DNA of 64,000 nt, taken from NCBI RefSeq assembly GCF_001305575.3, contig NZ_CP012373.2:3920799-3984798 (forward strand). The letters run 5' to 3'. Shown here piece after piece: positions 18,571-28,088 of the stretch. Source of the stretch: Beggiatoa leptomitoformis. Lineage in GTDB: Bacteria > Pseudomonadota > Gammaproteobacteria > Beggiatoales > Beggiatoaceae. Position 1 is the stretch's first letter; each line of letters opens with the position of its first letter. The position numbers and the translations under genes are program-made. The notes beneath the pieces were generated by a model, which was not told where the DNA came from, did no database searches, and saw only the letters and a list, made by a program, of their open reading frames with translations.

Positions 18571-19982
18571 ATATTTTATGGATTGAGGATTTTGGGGCTG
18601 AAGGCGAACAAAAAACAATGTTCCAAGCGATTTTTAAAGAATTGCTCCCTTCAGAAGTATGTGATGCAGTTCTCAATAATAACGCTTTAGATTTAGCAGA
18701 TAATCCAGAAGACTTAACAGTATTTTTAGAGAAATTAGAAAAAGAGGCTTTTTTTAAAAATCGTGTTTTTCACAGCATCGATTTACGAGGGAATTATCAT
18801 GGATTTACAGAAATTTGTTCTAAAAAAGTACAGGATATCGATGTTGTGTTATTAGACCTGAGTTTAGGGGCAGACCCTGAATCTATACGCCCATCTTTAA
18901 AAGAAAATGGCTATGAACGTAAAAAAGGCGGTTTGTATCTTTATAACTATCTGATTTATTCAGGGTTTCCAAAAGAGAATATTTGCATTTTTACAGGTGA
19001 AGCAGAAAGTTTAAAAGAATTTGTAACAGCTTGTAAAACAATGCTAATTCCACAAGATAAAAAACCAAATGCTTTTGAAAAAAATACAAAAGGCTATAAT
19101 GAATTACGTGATTGGCTAAAACAACAAGAACAATCCCGTTATTTAACATTAAGACGAGGCATTATTAATGCTTGCCAGTTTATTAAAAAACATATTAAAG
19201 ACTCAAATGAAAATCTTCAGTTTCAGCACTTTCTGAAGGAAAAGCCTGATATTAGCGAATTAAAAGCCAATATGGCGGATTATTTGGATACGTTAGAAAA
19301 GTTCTTACCATTGATAGAACCTGTTAATAAAGAAGGAGATTATAAGCTATTTATTCGTACACTTGCGCATGAATGGGAAGATAATGCGAGTCCTAAAAAT
19401 TTAAATCTTACGACAGAAGATAAGTGTTTATCTGCGTTTGGTTGGATTATGAAATGTACACGAAATTGGATTGCCCATAATGGATTACAGCAACCTTTTG
19501 ATGAAAAAAGCGTAGCTTTTTTATTTATCGTTGCAATGCGTAGCATGTTCAAATTAGAGGAAAACGTACAAGGTTACGAAACAATACTTTTTTCCTTGCT
19601 AACATCTGCCATATCTGCAACAGATATGAAGAAAATCATAAAAAACAGAGAAATTCCATTAGCGCAAACATTCATAACTGCAAGAGATGAGCTTAAAAGT
19701 AAAACGCCTGAAGAAAAATCGTTTAATGAAGTTTTAGACACATTAAATCGCAAAAAAGCGAATTATGATTATATAAAAGGATTACATCAAATTTATTGGC
19801 TAACCTTGCCTAAAGCCACTGTTACCAGCGATGTTCCTGTGAAACAACAAGGGGATGAGTGGACTTGTACAACAACATATCGCTTGGATGAACTACATAG
19901 CTACGGCAAAAAACAATTCGAGAAAAACCCAGATTCCTTCCTTTTTCACTTCTCCCGCCATATTTACCCCTACAGTTTTTAA
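18567..19982 (+). CDS. Divergent receiver-domain protein with HEPN-type RNxxxH motif
   Basis: 471 residues. The start MNILWIEDF gives the acidic pair (Glu7, Asp8), VVLLDLSLG the phospho-acceptor (Asp97) and CIFTGEAE the Thr (143) of a response-regulator receiver. The receiver has an insert of about 40 residues before Asp97. The C-terminal half is helical with no DNA-binding domain that I recognise; it contains MKCTRNWIAHNGL, a match to the RNxxxH motif (Arg299-His304) of HEPN ribonucleases. ATGA overlap (18567-18570) couples it to the kinase-like gene, so the pair is a two-component-type unit. A HEPN effector would act on RNA instead of transcription. That the motif is catalytic is inference from six residues and context. 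Confidence 0.6.
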   Translation: MNILWIEDFGAEGEQKTMFQAIFKELLPSEVCDAVLNNNALDLADNPEDLTVFLEKLEKEAFFKNRVFHSIDLRGNYHGFTEICSKKVQDIDVVLLDLSLGADPESIRPSLKENGYERKKGGLYLYNYLIYSGFPKENICIFTGEAESLKEFVTACKTMLIPQDKKPNAFEKNTKGYNELRDWLKQQEQSRYLTLRRGIINACQFIKKHIKDSNENLQFQHFLKEKPDISELKANMADYLDTLEKFLPLIEPVNKEGDYKLFIRTLAHEWEDNASPKNLNLTTEDKCLSAFGWIMKCTRNWIAHNGLQQPFDEKSVAFLFIVAMRSMFKLEENVQGYETILFSLLTSAISATDMKKIIKNREIPLAQTFITARDELKSKTPEEKSFNEVLDTLNRKKANYDYIKGLHQIYWLTLPKATVTSDVPVKQQGDEWTCTTTYRLDELHSYGKKQFEKNPDSFLFHFSRHIYPYSF

Positions 19983-20030
19983 TAAATCTAAAGCTTGCAC
20001 ATGGGAACAAAAAATAGCGTATTAGACTGT

Positions 20031-20708
20031 TTAAACGCTCTCGCGCCATTGCAAGCCATATAAAACATCTTTTGGTGCAAATAAAAAATGTAATACCCGC
20101 CGTAAACCTGTTCCAGAAGATTTAGATGAAGCATGTAATAACAGTGGACGCATCACTAATGCAGAACCTTGTTCTGCAACACAGATAATCTCTTTTTGCA
20201 TGGTGTTACGCTGGGTAACTATCTTTTGTGGATTTAGACGACCCAATAAATGTGAACCCGAAATAACACGCAATGCGCCATCTTCAGCTAAACAGGGGTC
20301 AAGATGTATGCGAATCGCCAACATTTCTGCCAATAAAGCGGCGGGGGCTTGCACAAATAATCCGCTCTCTTTTTCTGACCAACCTTGTAATTGAGGATGT
20401 TCAACACGATACGCAACGGGAATGCTAAGGTCTTGATGAAAAGAGACTAGCCAATTACGAGATAACGATTTTTCAAAATAAGTGCATTGCACAGCAACTA
20501 TATTTGAAGAAAGTATGCTGGTAAGAATGGGATGCGCTCGCAAACGTTGCACTATTTCAGCACACCATGCTAGGGATAAAAGCGAACGAGTACCCGCAGA
20601 GGTAGGCGTAATCTTTGGGATGTTAGTAGCGAATGTCTCGCATTCAATCGGTGAAAAGACACTCGGCACTAACACAAAACCAGCAGTGGTTAAAGATGGT
20701 TGAATCAC
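20031..20708 (-). CDS. Phytanoyl-CoA dioxygenase family (PhyH) protein
   Basis: 225 residues, from a GTG start. The Fe(II)/2-oxoglutarate signature is visible as FHQD (His and Asp ligands) and LLLHASSKS (distal His), with an Arg for the 2-oxoglutarate carboxylate in LRRVLHFLF. RVISGSHLLGRL is typical of PhyH. Members hydroxylate lipids or small molecules. It lies 27 bp after ureA on the same strand, and ureA lies 15 bp after the sterol desaturase gene, so the three could share a transcript. The substrate is unknown. Confidence 0.75.
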   Translation of the reverse strand: MIQPSLTTAGFVLVPSVFSPIECETFATNIPKITPTSAGTRSLLSLAWCAEIVQRLRAHPILTSILSSNIVAVQCTYFEKSLSRNWLVSFHQDLSIPVAYRVEHPQLQGWSEKESGLFVQAPAALLAEMLAIRIHLDPCLAEDGALRVISGSHLLGRLNPQKIVTQRNTMQKEIICVAEQGSALVMRPLLLHASSKSSGTGLRRVLHFLFAPKDVLYGLQWRESV

Positions 20709-20735
20709 AACATAAGCCTATAAAATAATAGCTAT

Positions 20736-21038
20736 TTATACAATGGGATTATGCACGGTTACTAATTTTGTTCCGTCGGGAAAAGTTGCTTCTACTTGAA
20801 CATCGAGAATCATCTCGGCAATCCCTTCCATCACGTCTTCACGTGTGAGTAATTGCGCGCCTTCGCTCATTAGTTGGGCTACGGTTTTGCCTTCGCGGGC
20901 CCCTTCCATAATGGCACAAGCAATATAGGCAACGGCTTCAGGATAGTTGAGTTTTAATCCTTTGGCTTTGCGACGTTCTGCAAGTAAACCAGCGGTAAAT
21001 AAGAGTAATTTGTCTTTTTCTCTGGGGGATAATTCCAT
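20736..21038 (-). CDS. ureA: Urease gamma subunit (orphan)
   Basis: 100 residues, the standard UreA size. [40 protein letters not shown] and the end [15 protein letters not shown] are diagnostic. UreA is the small structural subunit of the nickel urease and has no activity alone. The start follows AAGGA. The usual neighbours ureB, ureC and ureD are missing: a sterol desaturase lies upstream and a PhyH gene downstream. Either the rest of urease is elsewhere in the genome or this is a remnant; the reading frame shows no decay. Confidence 0.95.
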   Translation of the reverse strand: MELSPREKDKLLLFTAGLLAERRKAKGLKLNYPEAVAYIACAIMEGAREGKTVAQLMSEGAQLLTREDVMEGIAEMILDVQVEATFPDGTKLVTVHNPIV

Positions 21039-21053
21039 TGTTAAATCCTTTGG

Positions 21054-21947
21054 TTATAGCTCACGTACCCATTTGAAACGTGATAGTTGTTGATGCCATT
21101 TGTGGTCACGAATTTGTTGGTAATACAGATTCATTTTTTGACAAAAAACGGTGTAAAACTGGGTTTTTTTGAGTAAAAAATGAAAAGGTAATAGTTGATG
21201 CAAAATAATATTATTGGTGTAGCCATCTTCGCCAAAGGTGGTTGGTGGGGGTTTGATGCTGGGGTCGGGGTCGTATGCGGTTTTAAAAATCAGGTCCATA
21301 AAAATAAAATTGCCTGAAAAATTGGTGTCCCATGCTTCTTTATCTTGGGCGTGGTGCCAGCGGTGAAAATGGGGGGAGGAGATGAGTAATTTATGCAGAC
21401 TGCGTGGCACGTTTAAATTGCTGTGGATAAATCTATCCATAAATCCGCGTGCAAATTCATAAATCAGTACAACTTCAGGACGTGGCGCAAGGTAGGCAAT
21501 GATAATGAGTATGGGGGCGGTAAATAAGGCACGGTCAAGGATGTGAAAGCGACTGGTTGAGAGGGAATCTAGCGTGGTAGAGCTGTGGTGAACGCGGTGG
21601 AATTCCCATAATACAGGGATTTTGTGCGAGTAATAATGGGCAGTGTAAAAAACAATCTCGCCAAGAATAATCAGGATTATCATGGTGTAGAAAAAGGATT
21701 TATCACTGAGATAGCCTTGTAAATAGCCATTGTGTTCTGCGGGAAAAACGTAAATCGCAACGCCCATGATGATAAAAAATTCAATGCCAAATGGGTGATA
21801 AGGATAGAGCAAATCACTTATAAACCCTTGTCTTAAAAGTGGCTTTTTTTGGATGTACCAGAAGCGTTCTAAAATGGGTAGGGAAAATACCCAGCCGTAG
21901 GCAATAAAAAAGTGTAATAGGTTCTGGAGGAAGTCAGGCAGTATCAT
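21054..21947 (-). CDS. Sterol desaturase / fatty-acid hydroxylase family membrane protein
   Basis: 297 residues. The eight-histidine diiron motif is present: HYYSHK and FHRVHHSS, then HFHRWHHAQD. Several hydrophobic helices (about 8-25, 38-60, 80-105, 160-185) place it in the inner membrane. Family members hydroxylate or desaturate lipids and sterol-like compounds with O2. It is divergent from exbB across 170 bp and sits immediately before ureA. Confidence 0.85.
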   Translation of the reverse strand: MILPDFLQNLLHFFIAYGWVFSLPILERFWYIQKKPLLRQGFISDLLYPYHPFGIEFFIIMGVAIYVFPAEHNGYLQGYLSDKSFFYTMIILIILGEIVFYTAHYYSHKIPVLWEFHRVHHSSTTLDSLSTSRFHILDRALFTAPILIIIAYLAPRPEVVLIYEFARGFMDRFIHSNLNVPRSLHKLLISSPHFHRWHHAQDKEAWDTNFSGNFIFMDLIFKTAYDPDPSIKPPPTTFGEDGYTNNIILHQLLPFHFLLKKTQFYTVFCQKMNLYYQQIRDHKWHQQLSRFKWVREL

Positions 21948-22117
21948 CTTTAGGATTCTGTGGTGAAAAAAAGCGGTTAATCGTTGTAATATAGCGTATC
22001 TTGGCAGGGCTTTAAACCAATGACTGCGGTTGTAAGATGGTGTAAAACTATTTGGTCAAGCGGACAAAATGTTAAGATAAGAAATAATCATATCAAGCCA
22101 ATGAGGAATTATTAACT

Positions 22118-22732
22118 GTGTTTCAAATTATAGTTGCGGGTGGCTGGGTGATGCTGCCTATTTTATTGTGTTCTATTGCCGCATTAGCCATTATTGGGGA
22201 GCGTTTTTGGAGTTTGCAACGAAAGTATATTATTCCAAAAGGCTTAATTAATCAGGTCTGGAAACGGATGCAGGAAGGCAATTTTGATAAAAAGCATTTG
22301 GAGGTGTTACGGAATAATTCCCCTCTAGGCAAGATGTTAGCTGCTGCGATTGCCCACATGCACCATGACCGTGAGATGATGAAATCGGGCATTTCTGAGG
22401 TGACTAATGAGGTTGTGCATGATTTGGAAAAATATTTGAATACATTGGGAACAATCGCAGAAATTTCTCCTTTGTTGGGTTTGTTGGGTACGGTGACAGG
22501 GATTATTAGTATGTTTGCCGCTGTTGGGGAGCATGGTTTAGGTAATCCTGCTGTGTTATCAAACGGGTTATCTGAGGCATTAATTACGACCGCCGCTGGT
22601 TTATTTGTCGCAATTCCAACGTTTGTGTTTTATCGATATTTTCGCGGTAAGGTTGACCAATTTCTTGTTGATATGGAACAGGAAACGTTAAAAATGATTG
22701 ATATTATTCATGGCGAGCGTGAGGCTGAATAA
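22118..22732 (+). CDS. exbB: ExbB/TolQ-type proton channel protein
   Basis: 204 residues from a GTG start with GAGGA upstream. MotA/TolQ/ExbB signature: TM helix 1 near 10-30, then LGTIAEISPLLGLLGTVTGIISMFAAV and GLSEALITTAAGLFVAIPTFVFYRYF. With ExbD (next gene, one-base overlap) it uses the proton gradient to drive TonB or another partner. The exbB-exbD-lpxK order occurs in many gammaproteobacteria, where its partner is often not a TonB. No tonB adjoins it here. Confidence 0.9.
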   Translation: MFQIIVAGGWVMLPILLCSIAALAIIGERFWSLQRKYIIPKGLINQVWKRMQEGNFDKKHLEVLRNNSPLGKMLAAAIAHMHHDREMMKSGISEVTNEVVHDLEKYLNTLGTIAEISPLLGLLGTVTGIISMFAAVGEHGLGNPAVLSNGLSEALITTAAGLFVAIPTFVFYRYFRGKVDQFLVDMEQETLKMIDIIHGEREAE

Positions 22733-23160
22733 TGTTTAAACGGCGACGGAGAGATAGTCGGGACAGTTTGCGGATTAATTTAACGCCGCTGATTGATACG
22801 GTTTTTTTGTTGTTGGTATTTTTTATGATGACGACGACGTTTAATCGGCAATCAGAGTTGAATATTGATTTACCTCAAGCGAATGGAGAAGCCCCTAAAG
22901 AACAAAATGCGCTAACGCGAATTTATATTACCGCACAGGGTGACTATGCGATTAATGATACTAGTAAAACATTAGTTAATAATCAATTAGATACTTTGAC
23001 GACGGCGTTAAAGCAAGTGATTGGTGATAGTTCTAACCCGCGAATGATGATTAGTGCCGATGCAAAAACGCCTCATGAAGCAGTAATGCGTGCGATGGAA
23101 GCGGCGCGTAATCTTAATTGTGTGCATTTGAGTTTTGAAGTAGAACAAAAATCTGAGTAA
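22732..23160 (+). CDS. exbD: ExbD/TolR-type energy transducer
   Basis: 142 residues. A single N-terminal membrane helix with INLTPLIDTVFLLLVFFMMTTTF contains the proton-carrying Asp (in LIDT). The periplasmic domain follows (LTRIYITAQGDYAIND...). The start overlaps the exbB stop by one base. It works in the ExbB-ExbD motor. Confidence 0.92.
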   Translation: MFKRRRRDSRDSLRINLTPLIDTVFLLLVFFMMTTTFNRQSELNIDLPQANGEAPKEQNALTRIYITAQGDYAINDTSKTLVNNQLDTLTTALKQVIGDSSNPRMMISADAKTPHEAVMRAMEAARNLNCVHLSFEVEQKSE

Positions 23161-23169
23161 GTTACTATC

Positions 23170-24168
23170 ATGAAGTGGAATGATATTTGGTATGGAAGCC
23201 ATCCCGTCAGCGTGTTACTAATCCCCTTTGCTTGGTTATATTGCGGTCTTGTGCGCTTGCGTCGTCAGTTTTATCGTTGGGGTATTTTCTCTTGTTATCG
23301 TCCGCCGATACCTGTCATTGTGGTCGGTAATTTAACCGTTGGGGGAACGGGTAAAACGCCGTTAGTCATTTGGTTAGCCCGTTTTTTAAAGCAACAGGGT
23401 TATCGGGTGGGGATTGTCAGTCGCGGATATGGGGGAAAAAGTGCGGTGTATCCTATTTCTGTTACTGAGCAAAGTGACTCAAGAATTGTTGGTGATGAGC
23501 CGATTTTATTGGCAAAACATAGCCATTGTCCTGTGATGATTGCGCCTGAACGAAAAAAAGCCGTTAAAATGTTATTGTCGCAATTTGCTTGTAATATCAT
23601 TATTAGTGATGATGGATTGCAACATTACGCGCTACATCGGGATATTGAAATCGCGGTATTAGATGATGTGCGCCGTTATGGGAATCGACGTTGTTTACCC
23701 GCAGGCGCGTTGCGTGAGCCGATTAGTCGGCTACAACAGGTTGATTTTTTGGTGACGAAAGGGGCAGTCGGTTTAAAAAATGAATTTTCTATGCAATATG
23801 ACTTGCAAGCCTTGCATGCGTTAACTGATGAGCGCGTTATAAAGCCTTTATCTGATTTACGTAATCAAGAAGTTCATGCGATTGCGGGGATAGGACACCC
23901 TGAAAAGTTTTTTAGTCGTTTACGGGATTTAGGCTTAAAAGTCATCAGTCACGAGTTTCCCGACCATTATTATTATACGGCAGATGATATTACCTTTATG
24001 GATAATCTGCCTGTGATTATGACGGAAAAAGACGCGGTAAAATGTAAATTGATTGCGGGCGCACAACATTGGTATTTGCCCATAGACGCGCGACTACCCG
24101 TTACATTTGGCGAGAAGTTATTACAACGTTTAAAAAGGATAGAAATAAATGGACAAAAGACTGCTTGA
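23170..24168 (+). CDS. lpxK: Tetraacyldisaccharide 4'-kinase
   Basis: 332 residues, typical LpxK size. The P-loop [16 protein letters not shown] lies near 49-64, and [19 protein letters not shown] is the family motif. It phosphorylates the lipid A precursor at the 4' position at the inner face of the cytoplasmic membrane, so the organism makes lipopolysaccharide. It begins 9 bp after exbD and its end overlaps the Trm112 start. Confidence 0.95.
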   Translation: MKWNDIWYGSHPVSVLLIPFAWLYCGLVRLRRQFYRWGIFSCYRPPIPVIVVGNLTVGGTGKTPLVIWLARFLKQQGYRVGIVSRGYGGKSAVYPISVTEQSDSRIVGDEPILLAKHSHCPVMIAPERKKAVKMLLSQFACNIIISDDGLQHYALHRDIEIAVLDDVRRYGNRRCLPAGALREPISRLQQVDFLVTKGAVGLKNEFSMQYDLQALHALTDERVIKPLSDLRNQEVHAIAGIGHPEKFFSRLRDLGLKVISHEFPDHYYYTADDITFMDNLPVIMTEKDAVKCKLIAGAQHWYLPIDARLPVTFGEKLLQRLKRIEINGQKTA

Positions 24169-24337
24169 TATATTGGTTTGTCCAGTAACCAAAGCCCCAT
24201 TAATTTACGATAAAGATACGCATGAATTACGTTGTAAGGCTTCACGCTTAGCGTATCCTATTCGTGATGGTATTCCTGTTATGTTGCCTGATGAAGCACG
24301 GCAAATGACACAGGAAGAAATTGATCAGTTAAAGTAG
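24149..24337 (+). CDS. Trm112 family protein (YcaR-like)
   Basis: 62 residues. The sequence [20 protein letters not shown] and the end [17 protein letters not shown] is the Trm112/UPF0434 family; one of the usual zinc cysteines is retained (ILVCPV). It overlaps lpxK by 20 bp with AAGGA upstream, the same position as ycaR after lpxK in E. coli. Function in bacteria is uncertain; eukaryotic Trm112 activates methyltransferases. Confidence 0.9.
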   Translation: MDKRLLDILVCPVTKAPLIYDKDTHELRCKASRLAYPIRDGIPVMLPDEARQMTQEEIDQLK

Positions 24338-24352
24338 TGCTAGCGAAGTATT

Positions 24353-24387
24353 GAGGGGATTTGTCTGAATAACAGATTAACCCCCTC
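24353..24387. other. Imperfect hairpin after Trm112
   Basis: GAGGGGATTTGTCTG (24353-24367) and CAGATTAACCCCCTC (24373-24387) pair with three mismatches. It lies between the Trm112 stop and the terminator at 24417. It may add to termination; nothing else is visible in the gap. Confidence 0.4.
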
Positions 24388-24416
24388 TAACGGTTTTATT
24401 ATTACGCAAATAAGTA

Positions 24417-24456
24417 AAAAAACCTGTCAGAAAGGGTAAATCCTGACAGGTTTTTT
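24417..24456. terminator. Bidirectional Rho-independent terminator
   Basis: AACCTGTCAG (24421-24430) pairs with CTGACAGGTT (24442-24451), with an A-run before and a T-run after. It separates the convergent lpxK/Trm112 operon and the SQR-type gene and can stop both. Confidence 0.9.
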
Positions 24457-24514
24457 TATCGTCTTATAAGACTTCTTGCAAGATGGATAGGGATTATCCG
24501 TTATTGCGAGGGGT

Positions 24515-25786
24515 TTATTCTAAACGTTCTATCCCTAACGCTTTCAAAATATACTTCTCAAATGCAGGTTCGGAAATTCCTTTTTTCATCTTGTGTAAGA
24601 AGTATTTCTCAAAACCAATCTTGGCTAAATGTACCCATTTCCCTTTTTTCGACCATGTCACATTACGTGGTGGAATTTGTGGAATAGCAACAAAAGCAAC
24701 CCCCGTATCACCCAAATCGGCTAAACAAATCGCGTTCCATGTTGCAACTTTACTAGGCTCTTTGCCTTGAATTTCATTCACAATATTTGCAACGGTTGCC
24801 GTAACCATAGACTCAATCATATAGCCTGTTTTTGGCGCGCCAACGGCGATAGGAGTCGCTTCTACAGGAGGGATAGCAATACATACCCCCACAGAATAAA
24901 TATTTTTATACATTTTGCTTCGTTGATAATCATCAACAATAACAAAACCGCGTGGATTACATAAACCTTCTACCGCAGCAACGGCATCAATCCCTTTAAA
25001 CGCGGGCAACATCATAGAGTAATTAAACGGTAACTCATGCTGTTTATAAACTTCACCCTTATCGTTATGCTCATCAACAAACATTTTACCCTGTTCGATT
25101 TTGCTGACTTTCGCATTAGTAATCCATTTAATATGTCGCTCACGCAATTCTGACTCGAGCATCCCTTTTGAATCACCAACCCCACCTAAGCCCATGTGTC
25201 CGATATACGGTTCGGCTGTTACATAAGTCATGGGAATATCTTTGCGGCGTTTTGCTTTGCTCAAAGCAGAATGCACAATCATTGCAAACTCGTATGCAGG
25301 ACCATAACAACTTGCCCCTTGTACCGCGCCAATCACAACAGGACCGGGATTGTCTAACAAACTTAAATAACCTTCATACGCCTTCTCAGCATGGTCTAAT
25401 GTACAAACAGAATGCGTAAAACCATTTACAGGGCCTAAACCCGGTACTTCATCAAAAGACAACTTAGGTCCTGTTGCAATCACTAAATAATCATAGTGAA
25501 TGGTTTGTTCACTGCTTAACGTGATTTGGTTTTGTTGCGCGTCAATTTTCGTGACGGTTTGCATAATAAAATTAATTTTTTTACGTTTTAAAACAGGCTC
25601 TAAGGCAAAACTAATATCTTCCCGCTTACGCCAACCCACAGCAATCCATGGATTTGAAGGAATAAAATGAAAATGGTCAGTTGTATTAATAACGGTTACT
25701 TCATGACCATTACCCAACTCATTTTTCAGCTCAAGTGCCGCAGGAAGCCCACCAATACCTGCCCCGATAATAACAACATGTGCCAT
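24515..25786 (-). CDS. sqr: Sulfide:quinone oxidoreductase-type flavoprotein
   Basis: 423 residues. The FAD motif VVIIGAGIGGLPAALEL opens the protein, and a second dinucleotide-fold segment follows near 150. Cysteines near 160 (QGASCYGPAYE) and 302 (SVGVCIAIPPVE) occupy the positions of the redox pair of SQR; a third (HSVCTLDH) is near 132. The C-terminal tail with two amphipathic segments (KIGFEKYFLHKMK, FEKYILKALGI) fits membrane binding. SQR oxidises sulfide to polysulfide or sulfane sulfur and reduces quinone at the membrane. Exact SQR type (III or VI) cannot be assigned by eye; related NAD(P)H dehydrogenases lack the Cys pair. It fits a sulfur-oxidising lifestyle. Confidence 0.78.
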   Translation of the reverse strand: MAHVVIIGAGIGGLPAALELKNELGNGHEVTVINTTDHFHFIPSNPWIAVGWRKREDISFALEPVLKRKKINFIMQTVTKIDAQQNQITLSSEQTIHYDYLVIATGPKLSFDEVPGLGPVNGFTHSVCTLDHAEKAYEGYLSLLDNPGPVVIGAVQGASCYGPAYEFAMIVHSALSKAKRRKDIPMTYVTAEPYIGHMGLGGVGDSKGMLESELRERHIKWITNAKVSKIEQGKMFVDEHNDKGEVYKQHELPFNYSMMLPAFKGIDAVAAVEGLCNPRGFVIVDDYQRSKMYKNIYSVGVCIAIPPVEATPIAVGAPKTGYMIESMVTATVANIVNEIQGKEPSKVATWNAICLADLGDTGVAFVAIPQIPPRNVTWSKKGKWVHLAKIGFEKYFLHKMKKGISEPAFEKYILKALGIERLE

Positions 25787-26026
25787 GCTTTATCCCCTTT
25801 ACTTCAAGTGGTTACTAAAAAAATATACTGCAACGTTATTGTTTATTCTATTAAATGCGAATATTCCCACAATATTAGCTGATAAATTCTAACTTGTGGA
25901 TAATATAATTGACGAGAAATATATGAAAAAATTATTACCACAATACGAAATAGTTATAAGATACCCTATAACCAATAAGTTAAGATAATTCAGCCTTTTT
26001 GCCTTACGCACTATCACATTATTCAC

Positions 26027-28060
26027 ATGACCAATAAATATAAGAGTTATCAATATATCCCACCCTTATTAAATGTACTACGGGAATTAGGTGGTAAGGC
26101 AGAATCCGCTGAAGTACGCAATAAAATTGTGCAACTTTTGAATATATCAGAGAGTACACGCCAAGAACTCAACACGCGAGGACTTTCTAAAGTAGAGAGC
26201 AATATTAGCTGGATGACGGTTTATCTCAATGCAGAAGGATTAATTGATAAAAATATTAGAGGCTTATGGCAACTAACTGAAAAAGGTAAACAAACTTATT
26301 TAACCAATACAGAAGCACGTGCATTATGTGCCAAATGGAACAAAATTTATAAACAGCGCAAAATACAACAACAAGATACGGAAAGCTCCGTTAAACTCCC
26401 CAGTTTAGAAACCACCTTTCAACACTTTCAAATTGACCCATTAGAAAAATTCCGCGTAAAAGTTCGCCAACACCAAGCACAACGCCTGCGTCAGTTATTG
26501 GCTAATCCTGAAACCGTTTCAGTTCAATGCTTTGAACAAGAAGTATGGATGTTTGAAAGTGCAGCAACCTTAAATGGCAACGATGTGACAGGGCGTATTT
26601 TTTTTAATCCGACCCCCTTAACAAACGCAGAAATTCAACAGTTTGAACAAGCCTTAGAAACAGGAGAATTAATCTTAGAAGGGCAACACATTTGGGGAGC
26701 GAGTGCCAATAATCCCATTTTTGCCCCCCATTTAAAGCACGAAGCACAAAAATACCATTGCATTCAAAAAGCCCTTATTCTACTCAATAACACGACTCTA
26801 ACCCCTTTAGAAAAAGCCATTGCTATCAAAGAAATATCTGGCTTTGGTGACATCATCACCACAGGATTGGTGATGGCGTTTCATCCTGACGAATTTGCTA
26901 TTTATCGCTATTCAGCCAAGCGCGTCTTAGAAGAACTCGGCTATACCATCCATTCATTAAGCACCTTTCAACAAGAAATATCAGGGCTGAAACAACGTTT
27001 AAATGCCCACGATTTTATTGAATTAGACTGGTTTTTATACCTACACTTACAACATCTTAACTTAGCAGATGAGGCGATGATGATGGATGACGATATGCCA
27101 ACATGGCAAGCACTCCTACAACCCAGCATCAACTACAAACCGCCTAGCTTTACTGAGATACAAACCTTTATCCAAGCTAAACAATTAGCTATTAGCACGC
27201 GCACCCTGCGCCGTTATCACCTAGCCTTGCAACTACGTGGTTTTGTTATTCTTTCAGGTCTAAGCGGTACAGGAAAAACATGGTTAGCCGAAAGTTATAG
27301 CGAAGCGATACAAGCAAAAACGCTACTTGTTCCCGTAGCACCAAACTGGACAAGTAACGAAGATTTATTAGGTTATCTCAACCCATTAGCCAATAAATAT
27401 CAAGATACGCCTTTTAGCCAATTTCTCCGCGAGGCAGGCAATGCTTATACACAATATGGCGAATTTGCACCCCCTTACCACTTGATTTTAGACGAAATGA
27501 ATTTGGCACGGATAGAATATTATTTTGCGCGGTTTTTATCCGCCCTAGAAATTCGCGCCCGCCAAGGTAACGCAATGATAGAACTCGCCCCTAACGAAAA
27601 AGTGCTATTCCCCCCTAATTTGTATTTCATTGGAACAGTCAATATTGACGAGACAACACACGGATTCGCCGATAAAGTTTACGATAGAGCGCAATTAATC
27701 GAATTAACCATTGATAGAGAAGCCTTAAGTGCGCAATTACACGACTTAGCCTATCAATCAATACTCATGGAAATTTGGGACTGTTTACACCCTATAGCCC
27801 CCTTTGCCTTTCGTGTAATCACGGAAATAAAACGCTATATTCAAGCAGCAGAGCAACTGGATGTTTGTTGGGAAGACGCATTAGATGAACAAATTATGCA
27901 GAAAATTCTCCCTAAAATACGCGGTGGCGATAACCGTATCACCATTGTATTAACACAGTTTATTCAACTAGCAGAACTGCACAAATTAACGTTAAGCAGG
28001 GATAAAGCACAACAAATGCTAGAAAACTTTAAACAATATGGCATAGGTTCTTATTTTTAA
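26027..28060 (+). CDS. McrB-like AAA+ ATPase with Mrr-type N-terminal winged helix
   Basis: 677 residues. The first 100 form an Mrr_N-like winged-helix domain (IPPLLNVLRELGGKAESAEVRNKIVQLL... VSNISWMTVYLNAEGLIDKNIRGLWQLTEKG type). The central 250 residues have no motif I recognise. The AAA+ domain of the McrB/AAA_5 type has Walker A GLSGTGKT at 411-418, Walker B YHLILDEMNLARIEYYF near 485-500 and the sensor-1 segment FIGTVNIDETTHGFADKVYDRA. In McrBC, McrB translocates DNA and McrC cuts; no mcrC gene is nearby. The downstream gene is convergent, 28 bp away. A defence role is plausible from domain make-up only. Confidence 0.72.
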   Translation: MTNKYKSYQYIPPLLNVLRELGGKAESAEVRNKIVQLLNISESTRQELNTRGLSKVESNISWMTVYLNAEGLIDKNIRGLWQLTEKGKQTYLTNTEARALCAKWNKIYKQRKIQQQDTESSVKLPSLETTFQHFQIDPLEKFRVKVRQHQAQRLRQLLANPETVSVQCFEQEVWMFESAATLNGNDVTGRIFFNPTPLTNAEIQQFEQALETGELILEGQHIWGASANNPIFAPHLKHEAQKYHCIQKALILLNNTTLTPLEKAIAIKEISGFGDIITTGLVMAFHPDEFAIYRYSAKRVLEELGYTIHSLSTFQQEISGLKQRLNAHDFIELDWFLYLHLQHLNLADEAMMMDDDMPTWQALLQPSINYKPPSFTEIQTFIQAKQLAISTRTLRRYHLALQLRGFVILSGLSGTGKTWLAESYSEAIQAKTLLVPVAPNWTSNEDLLGYLNPLANKYQDTPFSQFLREAGNAYTQYGEFAPPYHLILDEMNLARIEYYFARFLSALEIRARQGNAMIELAPNEKVLFPPNLYFIGTVNIDETTHGFADKVYDRAQLIELTIDREALSAQLHDLAYQSILMEIWDCLHPIAPFAFRVITEIKRYIQAAEQLDVCWEDALDEQIMQKILPKIRGGDNRITIVLTQFIQLAELHKLTLSRDKAQQMLENFKQYGIGSYF

Positions 28061-28088
28061 TAAATAACCTTGAATTAATTAATATTAT

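Noticed and set aside
16702-19982. Naming the Sel1/receiver pair as Detocs
   Set aside because: I do not see the separate buffering receiver protein or a phosphorylase effector of that system, and the RNxxxH motif points to another effector type. Only the general logic is alike.
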